A stretch of DNA of 64,000 nt, taken from positions 372,001 through 436,000 of the forward strand of contig CAVPYO010000013.1 in NCBI GenBank assembly GCA_963710025.1. The letters run 5' to 3'. This document shows positions 34,569 through 43,404 of this stretch, piece after piece (within the stretch, counting starts at the first letter, position 1; every line of letters begins with the position of its first letter). Position numbers and translations under genes: made by a program. The notes beneath the pieces are model-generated. The model was not told where the DNA came from. It did no database searches and saw only the letters and a program-made list of their open reading frames with translations. The stretch is from Rhizomicrobium sp963710025 (GTDB lineage: Bacteria; Pseudomonadota; Alphaproteobacteria; Micropepsales; Micropepsaceae).

Positions 34569-34703
34569 TGTCATGGCCCGCCTAGTGCGGGCCACCCAGG
34601 TTATGCCGTATCGGCTTTCAAAGATTGCACTCAGATTTGCGCGCAGCCTTTGAGTGTGGAGTTTGTCCCCAACTGGGTGGCCCGCACTAGGCGGGCCATG
34701 ACA
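34569..34703. repeat. Long inverted repeat with 31-bp arms (hairpin element)
   Basis: Positions 34569-34599 and 34673-34703 are exact reverse complements, about 73 bp apart. Each arm is itself partly self-complementary (GGCCCGC-CTAGT-GCGGGCC). Inside the loop, CACTCA and TGAGTG form another small inversion. The element ends one base before the hydrolase stop codon. It could be a terminator for both converging genes, a stable RNA hairpin, or a small non-autonomous mobile repeat. Confidence 0.8.
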
Positions 34704-34704
34704 G

Positions 34705-35607
34705 CTAGGGGGATTTTCTACCCTTCTCCACCCTCTTCACGAAATCCAGCATGAACCCTTGCAGCAGCGGGATCGCGCCGAGCGGCAGGTCGTGCCCCCA
34801 GCCTGCGATCTCGCGATACTCCGCGCCCGGGATGCACTCGGCGAGTTGTCGTCCGTGCGCGGGCGGCAGCAGCGTGTCGGCCGAGCCATGCAGCACCAGC
34901 GCCGGCAGCTTCAGCGCACGCAGCCGTTTGCCGCGCGGCGCGCTGGCGATGAGCGCCGACCAGTGGCGCAGCGCGCCTTGCGGATAATAGCAGCGGTCGT
35001 AAGCGCGCCCGATATGCTCGGCCTTGCGGGCTTCGTCGATCGCAAACCCTGTCGACGCATAAGCGCGGCTCCCTTTCAGCGTATGGGCGATCACCGCGGC
35101 GCGGTCGTTCGCGGGCGGAGGCGTCGTCAGCGCCAGATGCGCCTCGGCCGACGAAGGCGGCAGGCCCTTGTCGCCGGTGGTGGTGAAAACCGCGATTAGC
35201 GAGCGCGTCTTCTTGGGATGATCGAGCGCCACAAGCTGGGCGATCATCCCGCCCATCGAGGCGCCGCAGATATGCGCGCTGTCGATGCCCAGCGCATCGA
35301 GCAGCCCGGCCGCATCCGCCGCCATGTCGCGCAGCACATAAGGAACCTCGGGTTTGCGCCCCTCGCGCAGGGCCGCCATGACCGCGCCGAGATCGGGGAT
35401 TCGCCCATCCCATTTTTGCGTCAGGCCGACGTCGCGATTGTCGAAGCAGATAACGCGCAGTCCCGCCTTTACCAATCCGTCGACGAACTCCTCAGGCCAA
35501 GCTATCAGCTGCTGGCCGAAGCCGTGGATCAGCAGGAGCGGCACGCCGTCCTTCGGCCCGAATGTGACATATTCGATGTCGATGCCGTTCGCGCGGATTC
35601 CGGCCAT
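34705..35607 (-). CDS. Alpha/beta hydrolase
   Basis: The 300-residue protein has the alpha/beta hydrolase signatures: oxyanion segment LLLIHGFGQQ, the nucleophile elbow GASMGG with Ser, the acid in VLHGSADTLLPP and catalytic His in GWGHDLPLG. The closest style is the family of esterases and lactonases related to haloalkane dehalogenases and MhpC-type hydrolases. The substrate is unknown. The stop lies against the long inverted repeat. Confidence 0.85.
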   Translation of the reverse strand: MAGIRANGIDIEYVTFGPKDGVPLLLIHGFGQQLIAWPEEFVDGLVKAGLRVICFDNRDVGLTQKWDGRIPDLGAVMAALREGRKPEVPYVLRDMAADAAGLLDALGIDSAHICGASMGGMIAQLVALDHPKKTRSLIAVFTTTGDKGLPPSSAEAHLALTTPPPANDRAAVIAHTLKGSRAYASTGFAIDEARKAEHIGRAYDRCYYPQGALRHWSALIASAPRGKRLRALKLPALVLHGSADTLLPPAHGRQLAECIPGAEYREIAGWGHDLPLGAIPLLQGFMLDFVKRVEKGRKSP

Positions 35608-35715
35608 AATGCCCCTCGTTTTCTCTGGACGGTTCTTATCGGACCGCGCCTCTTCCTTGACAAGATGTCGGCCGCGCCGGAGCCTATGTGTTCCTTACTG
35701 CACCCGGAACGCCGC

Positions 35716-36645
35716 ATGAGCGCCTTCGTCGTCGTCAATCCGCGTTCCGGCAACATCCGCCGCGAATGGCGCAGTATCGAGAGCGCGCTGTCGGTAATCT
35801 ACCCCTATATGTCGGTCGCGTTCACGCGAGGACAAGGCGACGCGGCCGTGCTGGTGGCGAATGCCTTGCGCGAGGGCCATCACGAAATCGTCGCGGTGGG
35901 CGGCGACGGCACCATCAACGAGTGCGTCAACGGCTTCTTCGACATGGGCGGACCGATTTCGCCCGATGCGGTCCTGGCGTTCGTCTGCAGCGGCGCCGGC
36001 GGCGATTTCAAGAAAGCGTTCGGCATAGAAGAGAGCGGAACACAAGCCGCCGAACGCCTGCGGCATGCCGGCGTGCATGCGATCGACGTGGGGCGAGTCT
36101 CGTTCCTGTCGAAGAAAGGCATGGCGCGGACCCGCATCTTCGTCAACATCGCTTCGTTCGGCCTATCGGGCAAAATCGTCAATTCCGTCGACCGCGCCGC
36201 GGTTTCGAAACTGTTAAGCGGCTCGTTCGCCTTCGCGCTCCACAGCGCGCTCGGCCTTTTGACCTATCGCGGCCGCACGGTGCGCCTGATCGTCGACGAC
36301 GCCTACGACGAGATCGTCACGATTTCGACCGTCGCCGTCGCCAACGGATGCTGCTTCGGCGGCATGCAGGTGGCGCCGGACGCCAAGCCGGACGACGGGC
36401 TGTTCGACGTCGTCATTATCGCCGACGCGCCCAGGAGGCAAATGCTGGCCGACATGAAACTCGTCTATACGGGCGAACATCTCGGAAATCCCAACGTGCG
36501 GGTGATCCGCGGCCGCAAGGTGGTCGCCGCGCCCGTCGCCGAAACGCGCGGCCGGGCCGTGCTGATCGAAACCGACGGCGAAGGCGTCGGCCGGCTGCCC
36601 GCCACATTCGAGATTCTGCCCCGCGCCTTGAATGTGCGATGCTGA
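35716..36645 (+). CDS. Diacylglycerol kinase-family lipid kinase
   Basis: The 309-residue protein has the DAGK catalytic motif AVGGDGTINECVNGF, after MSAFVVVNPRSGNIRREW, which is typical of DgkB/YegS-like lipid kinases. The start could be at 35716 or at an in-frame ATG 30 bp upstream (35686). Its stop lies 16 bp before the alkylglycerone-phosphate-synthase-like gene, so the two are probably co-transcribed. This suggests a role in lipid headgroup or ether-lipid metabolism. Confidence 0.85.
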   Translation: MSAFVVVNPRSGNIRREWRSIESALSVIYPYMSVAFTRGQGDAAVLVANALREGHHEIVAVGGDGTINECVNGFFDMGGPISPDAVLAFVCSGAGGDFKKAFGIEESGTQAAERLRHAGVHAIDVGRVSFLSKKGMARTRIFVNIASFGLSGKIVNSVDRAAVSKLLSGSFAFALHSALGLLTYRGRTVRLIVDDAYDEIVTISTVAVANGCCFGGMQVAPDAKPDDGLFDVVIIADAPRRQMLADMKLVYTGEHLGNPNVRVIRGRKVVAAPVAETRGRAVLIETDGEGVGRLPATFEILPRALNVRC

Positions 36646-36661
36646 CGGAATGGGAGGGGGC

Positions 36662-38335
36662 ATGAGCGTCGATCGCACGAAAATCCGCTGGAACGGATGG
36701 GGCTGGGCCGCGCATAAGGATGAGCTGGGCGGTCGCGAGGCTGTCTGGACCTGGCTCGCCGGCGAACTGGGCATGCCGGCCTTGCTGGCGACGCCGGCTC
36801 GTCCGTTGGAGGAATTGTCGCTTGCGGCCCCGGCCTTGTATGTCGAGGATCGCAAGGCCCTGAACGACATCGTCGGCGCCGACCGCGTGCGCGACGATGC
36901 TTATGAGCGCGCGTTCCATGCGCTCGGCCGCAGCTATTTCGATCTGTTGCGACTGCGCGCGGGCGATCTGTCGCTGGCGTCCGATGCCGTGGTTTATCCG
37001 CACGGAACCGAGGAAGTGCTGGCGCTGCTGGCGCTGGCCGCCGAACGCGGCATCGCGGTCATCCCATACGGCGGCGGCACCAGCGTGGTCGGCGGGGTCA
37101 GCGCCGCGCGCGGTGCGTTCCACTCAGCGATCACCCTCGATCTTTCGGCGATGGATCGCTTGATCGAGGTCGATCCGGTTTCCGCCACGGTCACGGCCGA
37201 AGCGGGCATCTATGGTCCGGCGCTGGAGAAGGCGCTGCAGGCGACGGGCTTCACGTTGGGCCATCATCCGCAATCCTTCGAATTCTCGACGCTGGGCGGC
37301 TGGATCGCCCATCGCGGCGCGGGCCAGGGATCGAACCGCTATGGGCGCGCGGAGGATTGGCTCGTGGGTGCGAAGCTTGCGACGCCGCGCGGCCTGCTGG
37401 TTACGGGCGATTTCCCCGCTTCCGCCGCGGGCCCGCAAATAAAGGATCTGGTGCTCGGCTCCGAAGGAATTTTCGGCATCGTCACCGAAGCGACGGTGCG
37501 CGTGCACGCCTTGCCGGCGGCCAGCGATTATCGGGGCTACCTATTCCGCGATTTCGACAGCGGCGCGACGGCGATCCGTACGGCGATGCAGAAAGGCGTC
37601 GAGGCCGCGATGCTGCGTCTCTCGGATGCCAACGAGACGCGTTTTACCCGCCTGTATGACGGCGTTGGAAAAAACCGCAGCCTGGCGCGGCGGCTGGCGG
37701 ACGTTTATCTCAAGATGCGCGGTTTCGACGATAAGGCCTGCGCGCTGATTGGCGTATTCGAAGGCGACGCGCCCGCCGTCGTCCATGCGCGAAAGGAGTT
37801 CGACGCCATCGCGCGCAAGCTCGGAGCGCTGCCCTTGGGACGCGCCATGGGCGAGCATTGGCGGCAAACCCGCTTTCAGGCGCCTTATCTGCGCGACCCG
37901 ATGATGGATCGCGGCCTGGGCGTCGATACGCTGGAGACGGCCGCGAATTGGTCCAAGCTCGGCGCGCTGTATGCCGCGATGCGTGCGGCGCTCGAAGCCG
38001 CGATCCTCAAGACCGTTCCGCGCGAGGGCGCCAAGGGCATTGTGATGTGCCACGTCAGCCACTCCACTGCGGACGGCGCCAGCCTCACTTTCACGACTAT
38101 CTTCCCGCGCGCGCTCGACGGCGATATCGCGCAGTGGAAAGCGATCAAGCAGGCGGCCAGCGAGGCGATCGTGGCGAACGGCGGCACGATCAGCCACCAT
38201 CACGGCGTCGGCGAGGATCACCTGCCTTGGATCGCACAGGAAAAAGGCACGCTTGGCATCGAGGTGCTGCGCGCGGTCAAGCAGGCGCTCGATCCGGCCA
38301 GCGTGTTAAATCCCGGGAAACTGCTGCCGGGATAG
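36662..38335 (+). CDS. FAD-binding oxidase, alkyldihydroxyacetonephosphate synthase-like
   Basis: The 557-residue protein has the PP-loop/FAD-binding_4 domain (VIPYGGGTSVVGGVSA, then GHHPQSFEFSTLGGWIAHRG) and a C-terminal FAD-linked oxidase domain. Near the C-terminus is HHHGVGEDH; the HHH triplet is catalytically important in alkylglycerone phosphate synthase (ether-lipid synthesis). The start with MSVDRTKIRWNGWGW matches that family, and GGAGG precedes the ATG. Lactate or glycolate oxidase-like flavoproteins are the alternative. A lipid kinase gene lies upstream. Confidence 0.83.
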   Translation: MSVDRTKIRWNGWGWAAHKDELGGREAVWTWLAGELGMPALLATPARPLEELSLAAPALYVEDRKALNDIVGADRVRDDAYERAFHALGRSYFDLLRLRAGDLSLASDAVVYPHGTEEVLALLALAAERGIAVIPYGGGTSVVGGVSAARGAFHSAITLDLSAMDRLIEVDPVSATVTAEAGIYGPALEKALQATGFTLGHHPQSFEFSTLGGWIAHRGAGQGSNRYGRAEDWLVGAKLATPRGLLVTGDFPASAAGPQIKDLVLGSEGIFGIVTEATVRVHALPAASDYRGYLFRDFDSGATAIRTAMQKGVEAAMLRLSDANETRFTRLYDGVGKNRSLARRLADVYLKMRGFDDKACALIGVFEGDAPAVVHARKEFDAIARKLGALPLGRAMGEHWRQTRFQAPYLRDPMMDRGLGVDTLETAANWSKLGALYAAMRAALEAAILKTVPREGAKGIVMCHVSHSTADGASLTFTTIFPRALDGDIAQWKAIKQAASEAIVANGGTISHHHGVGEDHLPWIAQEKGTLGIEVLRAVKQALDPASVLNPGKLLPG

Positions 38336-38370
38336 AACTCCAGATCACCTGGGACTCGGACGAATCGCAT

Positions 38371-39195
38371 ATGGTGTCGGCGGAGTTCACACTGCGGGAT
38401 TTTCCAATGCCGTTCGTTCCGAAAGCATCCTTCGCTTGGAGAATGTACCGGCGCCTGGTGCGGACGGACGTCCGATTTTTCGCGCAGCCGGACGCGTTCC
38501 CTTCCGCCGACATCCTGAAACTGTGTAATTTGCCCGCGCCTTTTCCGGGCGTCGAGAACGTCTGCTGCCCGACCGTTGTGGTCGACCTCGATCAGCCCGA
38601 GGATGCGCTGTGGAACGGCGTGGAAGCCAAAACCAGGAAGGTGATCCGCCAAGCGGCCCGCGACGGCGTCGAGGTCGAGCGGGTGCAATTGTCGGCGGAA
38701 ACCTGGAATTCATTCCATGCGGCCTATGAGAAGCTCAGAAACCGCAAGAAGAACGCCGATCCGTTGGGTGTCGGGCAAATCGGCGAGTTGGTCGAGAAGG
38801 GTTCTTTTGTGATGACCGCGAGCCGCGACGCCAACGGCAACGTGCTTTCGTGGCATAGTTATGTGCGATGCCAAGGCTATGTCCGCTTGATCAACACGAT
38901 TTCGGATATCGATCCGTCGCGGGACACGCAGTGGAACAATTTGGTCGGGCGCGCGCATCGCCTTCACCACTGGAAGGACATGCTGCTGTTCAAGGAAGAG
39001 GGCGTTAAAGCCTACGATCTCGGCGGGGTCTATCGCGGAACCGAGGACGAGGAGCAAATCAATATCGCCAGATTCAAGACAAGCTTCGGCGGCGCGCCGG
39101 CCAAGACCTACGACGCCGTCTTGCCGCTCACCGTCAAAGGGCGGCTTGCCCTGTCGCTGCTCGCGAAGGTCGGCGCCGAGGCGCGCTCCGGATGA
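38371..39195 (+). CDS. FemAB/GNAT-like acyltransferase
   Basis: This 274-residue protein has a GNAT-type fold as in Acetyltransf_6/FemAB-like enzymes: TRKVIRQAARDGVEVERVQ, then MLLFKEEGVKAYDLGGVYRG and INIARFKTSFGG. Such proteins often transfer acyl or aminoacyl groups to polysaccharides or peptidoglycan. It overlaps the deacetylase gene by an ATGA, suggesting they work on the same surface glycan. ATG at 38407 is an alternative start. Confidence 0.72.
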   Translation: MVSAEFTLRDFPMPFVPKASFAWRMYRRLVRTDVRFFAQPDAFPSADILKLCNLPAPFPGVENVCCPTVVVDLDQPEDALWNGVEAKTRKVIRQAARDGVEVERVQLSAETWNSFHAAYEKLRNRKKNADPLGVGQIGELVEKGSFVMTASRDANGNVLSWHSYVRCQGYVRLINTISDIDPSRDTQWNNLVGRAHRLHHWKDMLLFKEEGVKAYDLGGVYRGTEDEEQINIARFKTSFGGAPAKTYDAVLPLTVKGRLALSLLAKVGAEARSG

Positions 39196-39893
39196 TGAAG
39201 GAATTCGAGCCCATGAAAATCTGTTTGTTGATGCATGGATTGGGTCCGACGCCGCCGCACATTCCCGAGGTCGAACTGCGCTATTGGCTGACCACCGAAA
39301 GATTCGCGCAAGTACTCGACCTGGTGCGGCGCACCTGTAACGCGGTGCAACTTACGTTCGACGACGGCAACGCCACCGACGTGCACATCGCTCTGCCCGC
39401 GTTGCGGGACGCCGGATTGACGGCATCCTTCTTCATACCGACGGATCGCATCGGTCGCGCGGAGTATTTGAGCGAAGCCGACATCCGCGAACTGCGGGCG
39501 GCGGGAATGCAGATCGGATCGCACGGCTGCGCCCACATCAGATGGACAGAGGTTCCAAACGAAGCGATCGTGGCGGATGTCGCTCGCTCGATCGACAGAT
39601 TGAGTTCGATCCTGGGCGAAAAAATCGAGACGGCGGCGGTGCCGTACGGCGAGTGCGATTTGCGGGTCCTGCGCGTCTTGCGAAGGCTCGGTCTCCGGCA
39701 CGTTTACACCAGTTTCCCCGGCCCTTGCCGCAAAAGTGCATGGCTCGTGAAGAGAGATTGCCTGACCGCGGAGATGACGCAGGCAGATATCGGCGAACTG
39801 CTCATGACGGACTATACCGGCGTCGATGTGGCGCTGTCGTTCCTGCGCATGACGCGCCACGCTGGCTGGGCGTCCTTGTGGCCGGCGGGTTGA
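39192..39893 (+). CDS. Polysaccharide deacetylase (NodB-like)
   Basis: This 233-residue protein has the NodB fold: metal-binding Asp in LTFDDGNATDVH, the HxxxH motif seen as SHGCAH, and YLSEADIRELRAAGMQIG between them. It has no signal peptide, which points to cytosolic or lipid-linked substrate. It is coupled to the FemAB-like gene. Cell-surface polysaccharide modification is inferred from the pair. Confidence 0.82.
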   Translation: MMKEFEPMKICLLMHGLGPTPPHIPEVELRYWLTTERFAQVLDLVRRTCNAVQLTFDDGNATDVHIALPALRDAGLTASFFIPTDRIGRAEYLSEADIRELRAAGMQIGSHGCAHIRWTEVPNEAIVADVARSIDRLSSILGEKIETAAVPYGECDLRVLRVLRRLGLRHVYTSFPGPCRKSAWLVKRDCLTAEMTQADIGELLMTDYTGVDVALSFLRMTRHAGWASLWPAG

Positions 39894-39897
39894 CGTT

Positions 39898-40842
39898 TCA
39901 GCTTTCTTCCAGCATTTCGCGCAGCGCTTTTGAGGCGGCAGCCAGGGCTGTGTATGCCTGAGGCAGAACCGCCTGCAGGTTAATAAAGCTATGCAACATG
40001 CCGGGATAATCGGCAACCGTCACATCCACACCGGCGGCGCGCAATTTCTGCGCATAGGCCAAACCTTCGTCGTGCAACGGATCGCAGCCGCCGAGCATCA
40101 CATAAGCCGGAGGCAAACCGCTCACATCGTCGGCCAGCAGCGGCGACAGGCGCGCGTCGTTCGGATCGGTCCCGGACGGGACGTAATTGCCTAAGAACCA
40201 GTCTATGGTTTGCTTGTCGAGCAGATAGCCGGCCGCGAATTCGCCGAGCGAAGCGAATACGCCGCCAAGCTGCGTCATGGGGAACATCAACAGCTGGGCG
40301 GCGATCTTGGGGCCGTCCTCTTCTTTCGCGCGCTGACAGACGACCGCCGACAAGGTTGCGCCCGCGGAGTCTCCGCCCACTGCGATCCGGTTGGCGTCGA
40401 CGCCCAGTAGGGCCGCGTTTTCTTCGATCCAACACATGGCGGCATAGGCGTCGTTCGCCGCCGCGGGAAATTTGTGCTCCGGCGCCAGCCGGTAATCGAC
40501 GGCCACCACGCGCGCGCCGCTTTCCGACGCCAGCAGCCGGCAGATGCCGTCATGGCTATCGAGATCGCCGATCGTGAAGCCGCCGCCATGAAAAAACACC
40601 AACGCCGGCAAGGCCTCGCCGCCGGCCGCCACGGGCGTGTAGATCCGCAGCTTCAAGTTGCCGCCGGGGCCCGGCATCGCGATGTTCTCGACCTTGCCGA
40701 TGGGCACGTCTTTCGGTCCCATAAATGCCATCGTCGCCGCGAAAGCTTGGCGCGCACCGGCCAGCGGTAACTCCCAAAGCTTGGGCGTCGGCGCGGCGGC
40801 CAACCGTTCCAGGTACGCTTTCGCGTGCGGATCGAGGGGCAT
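39898..40842 (-). CDS. Hormone-sensitive lipase-family esterase
   Basis: The 314-residue enzyme has the HSL signatures FFHGGGFTIGDLDSHD (oxyanion hole) and GGDSAGATLSAVV (Ser nucleophile), the acid in GGCDPLHDEG and His in GMLHSFINL. Such esterases hydrolyse short-chain esters. It converges with the deacetylase, leaving 4 bp between stops. Confidence 0.92.
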   Translation of the reverse strand: MPLDPHAKAYLERLAAAPTPKLWELPLAGARQAFAATMAFMGPKDVPIGKVENIAMPGPGGNLKLRIYTPVAAGGEALPALVFFHGGGFTIGDLDSHDGICRLLASESGARVVAVDYRLAPEHKFPAAANDAYAAMCWIEENAALLGVDANRIAVGGDSAGATLSAVVCQRAKEEDGPKIAAQLLMFPMTQLGGVFASLGEFAAGYLLDKQTIDWFLGNYVPSGTDPNDARLSPLLADDVSGLPPAYVMLGGCDPLHDEGLAYAQKLRAAGVDVTVADYPGMLHSFINLQAVLPQAYTALAAASKALREMLEES

Positions 40843-40902
40843 CGAATCCCTTTAGACGCGTTTCGAAGGAGAGTTTGGACGGATCGCCAAACGCCGTGCA
40901 AG

Positions 40903-41115
40903 TCAGTGAATCGTCGGCGAGTGGTCGGGATCGAGGCGATGCAGGGCGATATCGTCGAGAATAACTGAGAGTGCGAACCAAAAACGGGCCCGCTCCGGCT
41001 CGCCCTCCGCCGTGAACGATGCAAAAGCCCGCCGCGCATAGTCGCGCGCGACCAAGCCGTGCTCGGCGGCCAGTTCGGCCGCCAAGAAGCAAAGATCGCC
41101 AGCGGACATGCGCAT
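40903..41115 (-). CDS. Small protein of unknown function
   Basis: This 70-residue helical protein (MRMSAGDLCFLAAELAAEHG, then YARRAFASFTAEGEPERARF) has no recognised domain. The ATG at 41115 has AGGAAG at about 9 nt upstream. Helical repeat-like Ala-rich content hints at a small coiled or TPR-like fold. No operon partner; it is divergent from coaBC. Confidence 0.5.
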   Translation of the reverse strand: MRMSAGDLCFLAAELAAEHGLVARDYARRAFASFTAEGEPERARFWFALSVILDDIALHRLDPDHSPTIH

Positions 41116-41275
41116 CGCAGCCAACTTCCTGAAGACGCGGCCATCTCACCAGAACAGGGTAAGCGTCAGGTTAAGGACGCTTCGGCCGCCGGAACCGCTT
41201 GGAACTACACTTAATTTTCGTTATTCTTCGCAAATACCTTGTTTTTGTCTGTATTTCCCGTTACGGGAGGTTTCC

Positions 41276-42475
41276 ATGCGTAGCCAAAGCGTCCTGCTGA
41301 TCATCGGCGGCGGCATTGCCGCCTACAAATCGCTGGAGCTGATCCGCCGGCTCAAGGAACGCGGCATCGCCTCGCGCTCGATTCTGACTAAGGCCGGCTG
41401 CGAATTCGTCACCCCCTTGTCGGTGTCCGCCCTGACCGGCGAGAAGGTTTACACGGATCTCTTCAGCCTGACCGATGAAGCCGAGATGGGCCATATCCAG
41501 CTCTCGCGCAGCGCCGATCTCGTGGTAGTGGCGCCGGCTACCGCCGATCTGATGGCCAAACTGGCGAACGGACTGGCGAACGATCTGGCCTCCACTGCGC
41601 TGCTGGCGACCGACAAACCGGTGCTGATGGCGCCGTCGATGAATGTGCGGATGTGGAACCAGCCGGCGACGCGCCGCAATCTGAAAACCTTGAAGAACGA
41701 CGGCGTGCTTTTCGTCGGACCGAATGACGGTGAAATGGCGTGCGGCGAATACGGACCGGGGCGCATGGCCGAACCGGAAGAAATCGCGGCGGCCATAGAA
41801 ACGGCGCTGGCGGCGCAGACGACGGGGCCGCTGGCAGGCCTCAAGGCCTTGGTGACCGCCGGTCCGACGCACGAACCTCTCGATCCCGTGCGGTTCATTG
41901 CCAACCGTTCTTCGGGCAAGCAAGGCTATGCGATTGCCGACGCCTTGGCGCGAGCGGGCGCGCAAACCATTCTGGTTTCCGGCCCGGTCGATATCGCCGC
42001 GCCACCGCGCGTAAAACTTCTGCGCGTGGAAACCGCGCGCGAAATGCTGGCGGCGTGCGAGTCCGCCTTGCCGGTGGATGTGGCGGTGTGTACGGCGGCC
42101 GTCGCCGACTGGCGTCCGGAAACCGTTCCCAACAACAAGATCAAGAAAACCGACGGAACACCGGCGATCAAGCTGACCGCAAACCCGGACATTCTTTCGA
42201 CGCTCGCTCACGGTCCGCGCCGCCCCGCCTTGTTGATCGGCTTTGCAGCCGAGACCGAGAACGTTGTCGCCTACGCCACCGAAAAGCGGTCGAAGAAAGG
42301 CTGCGACTGGATCGTCGCCAACGATGTCGGCGGCGACGTCCTGGGCGGCGACCGCAATAAGGTCCATCTCATCACCGCGAGCGGCACGGAGAGTTGGCCG
42401 CAGATGAGTAAAAGCGAAGTCGGCGCTCGGCTTGCCACGCGCATCGCCGACGCCCTGAAGGGCAAAACGGCATGA
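41276..42475 (+). CDS. coaBC: Bifunctional phosphopantothenoylcysteine decarboxylase/phosphopantothenate-cysteine ligase
   Basis: CoaBC carries out two steps of coenzyme A synthesis. The N-terminal flavoprotein CoaC domain has the active-site His in the GHIQLSR segment and the PSMNVRMW motif. The C-terminal CoaB domain has VTAGPTHEPLDPVRFIANRS, then NKIKKTDG. The 399-residue length is standard. GGGAGG lies about 8 nt upstream of the ATG at 41276. dut overlaps its stop (ATGA), a common pairing. Confidence 0.96.
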   Translation: MRSQSVLLIIGGGIAAYKSLELIRRLKERGIASRSILTKAGCEFVTPLSVSALTGEKVYTDLFSLTDEAEMGHIQLSRSADLVVVAPATADLMAKLANGLANDLASTALLATDKPVLMAPSMNVRMWNQPATRRNLKTLKNDGVLFVGPNDGEMACGEYGPGRMAEPEEIAAAIETALAAQTTGPLAGLKALVTAGPTHEPLDPVRFIANRSSGKQGYAIADALARAGAQTILVSGPVDIAAPPRVKLLRVETAREMLAACESALPVDVAVCTAAVADWRPETVPNNKIKKTDGTPAIKLTANPDILSTLAHGPRRPALLIGFAAETENVVAYATEKRSKKGCDWIVANDVGGDVLGGDRNKVHLITASGTESWPQMSKSEVGARLATRIADALKGKTA

Positions 42476-42939
42476 TGAAGCTGGAAATCTTGCGCCTGCC
42501 GCATGCAACCGATCTGCCGCTGCCCTCTTATGCAACCGAAGGCTCGGCGGGCCTCGATCTGCTTGCCGCCATTGATGAGGAGATCGAGCTGAAACCGGGC
42601 GCGCGGGTTTGCGTGCCGTGCGGTATCGCCATCGCACTGCCGGCGGGTTTCGAGGCACAGGTGCGCCCGCGCTCCGGCCTGGCGCTCAAGCACGGCGTGA
42701 CGGTGCTGAATGCGCCGGGCACGATCGACAGCGACTACCGCGGCGAGGTGAAAGCGACGCTCGTCAATCACGGCGAAACGGTCTTCCGCATCGCGCGCGG
42801 CATGAAAATCGCCCAACTCGTGATCGCACGCCACGAGACGGCCGAATTGCACGAAGTGGACGAACTACCCGCGAGCGAACGCGGCGCCGGCGGCTTCGGC
42901 TCGACGGGACTTCATATCGCCACCCAAAAGACGGCCTGA
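42472..42939 (+). CDS. dut: Deoxyuridine 5'-triphosphate nucleotidohydrolase
   Basis: dUTPase hydrolyses dUTP to dUMP, keeping uracil out of DNA. The 155-residue protein shows the five dUTPase motifs: AGLDLLAAI, RPRSGLALKHG, the catalytic Asp region NAPGTIDSDYRGEV, FRIARGMKIAQLVI and the C-terminal ERGAGGFGSTG. It is coupled to coaBC. Confidence 0.97.
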   Translation: MMKLEILRLPHATDLPLPSYATEGSAGLDLLAAIDEEIELKPGARVCVPCGIAIALPAGFEAQVRPRSGLALKHGVTVLNAPGTIDSDYRGEVKATLVNHGETVFRIARGMKIAQLVIARHETAELHEVDELPASERGAGGFGSTGLHIATQKTA

Positions 42940-42942
42940 TCC

Positions 42943-43395
42943 ATGCTCAAACTATCCCGAAAGACGTTGCTGGCGTTGGAAGCGGTGATCGACATCGCCT
43001 TCAACGCGCGCCCCGAGCCGGTGCAGGCCAAGGAGATCACCGCGCGCCAGGGTGTCCCACAGCGCTATCTGGAGCAGGTGATGCAGCAGCTGGTGCGCGC
43101 CGGCATCCTCAGAGGCGTCCGCGGGCCGCGCGGCGGCTACCGCCTCGCCAAGGAGCGCCGGCGGATTTCGGTGGGCGACATCGTACGCGCCGCCGAAAGC
43201 ATCGAGGAGGAAAACCCCGAGGACACGACTCCGCGTTCCGAACTCGGCGTCCATATCGTGACGCCGTTCATCCAGTCCCTGCAGAGCGATGTAATGGCAA
43301 AGCTGGATGCCATCACCATCGAGGATTTGTGTCAGCGAGCCCGTGCCGCCGGCGTCGATGCAGGCGACAAAGTCACCGCCGATTTCACGATCTAG
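42943..43395 (+). CDS. Rrf2-family transcriptional regulator (CymR-like)
   Basis: The 150-residue winged-helix protein has the Rrf2 pattern: LLALEAVIDIAFNARPEPV, KEITARQGVPQRYLEQVMQQ and GVRGPRGGYRLAKERRRISV. The Fe-S cysteine triplet of IscR/RirA is absent; the only cysteine is in DLCQRARAAG. With cysK 9 bp downstream, this resembles CymR-type regulators, which sense sulfur status through contact with CysK. The regulatory role is inferred. Confidence 0.88.
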   Translation: MLKLSRKTLLALEAVIDIAFNARPEPVQAKEITARQGVPQRYLEQVMQQLVRAGILRGVRGPRGGYRLAKERRRISVGDIVRAAESIEEENPEDTTPRSELGVHIVTPFIQSLQSDVMAKLDAITIEDLCQRARAAGVDAGDKVTADFTI

Positions 43396-43404
43396 GAGAA
43401 CGAA

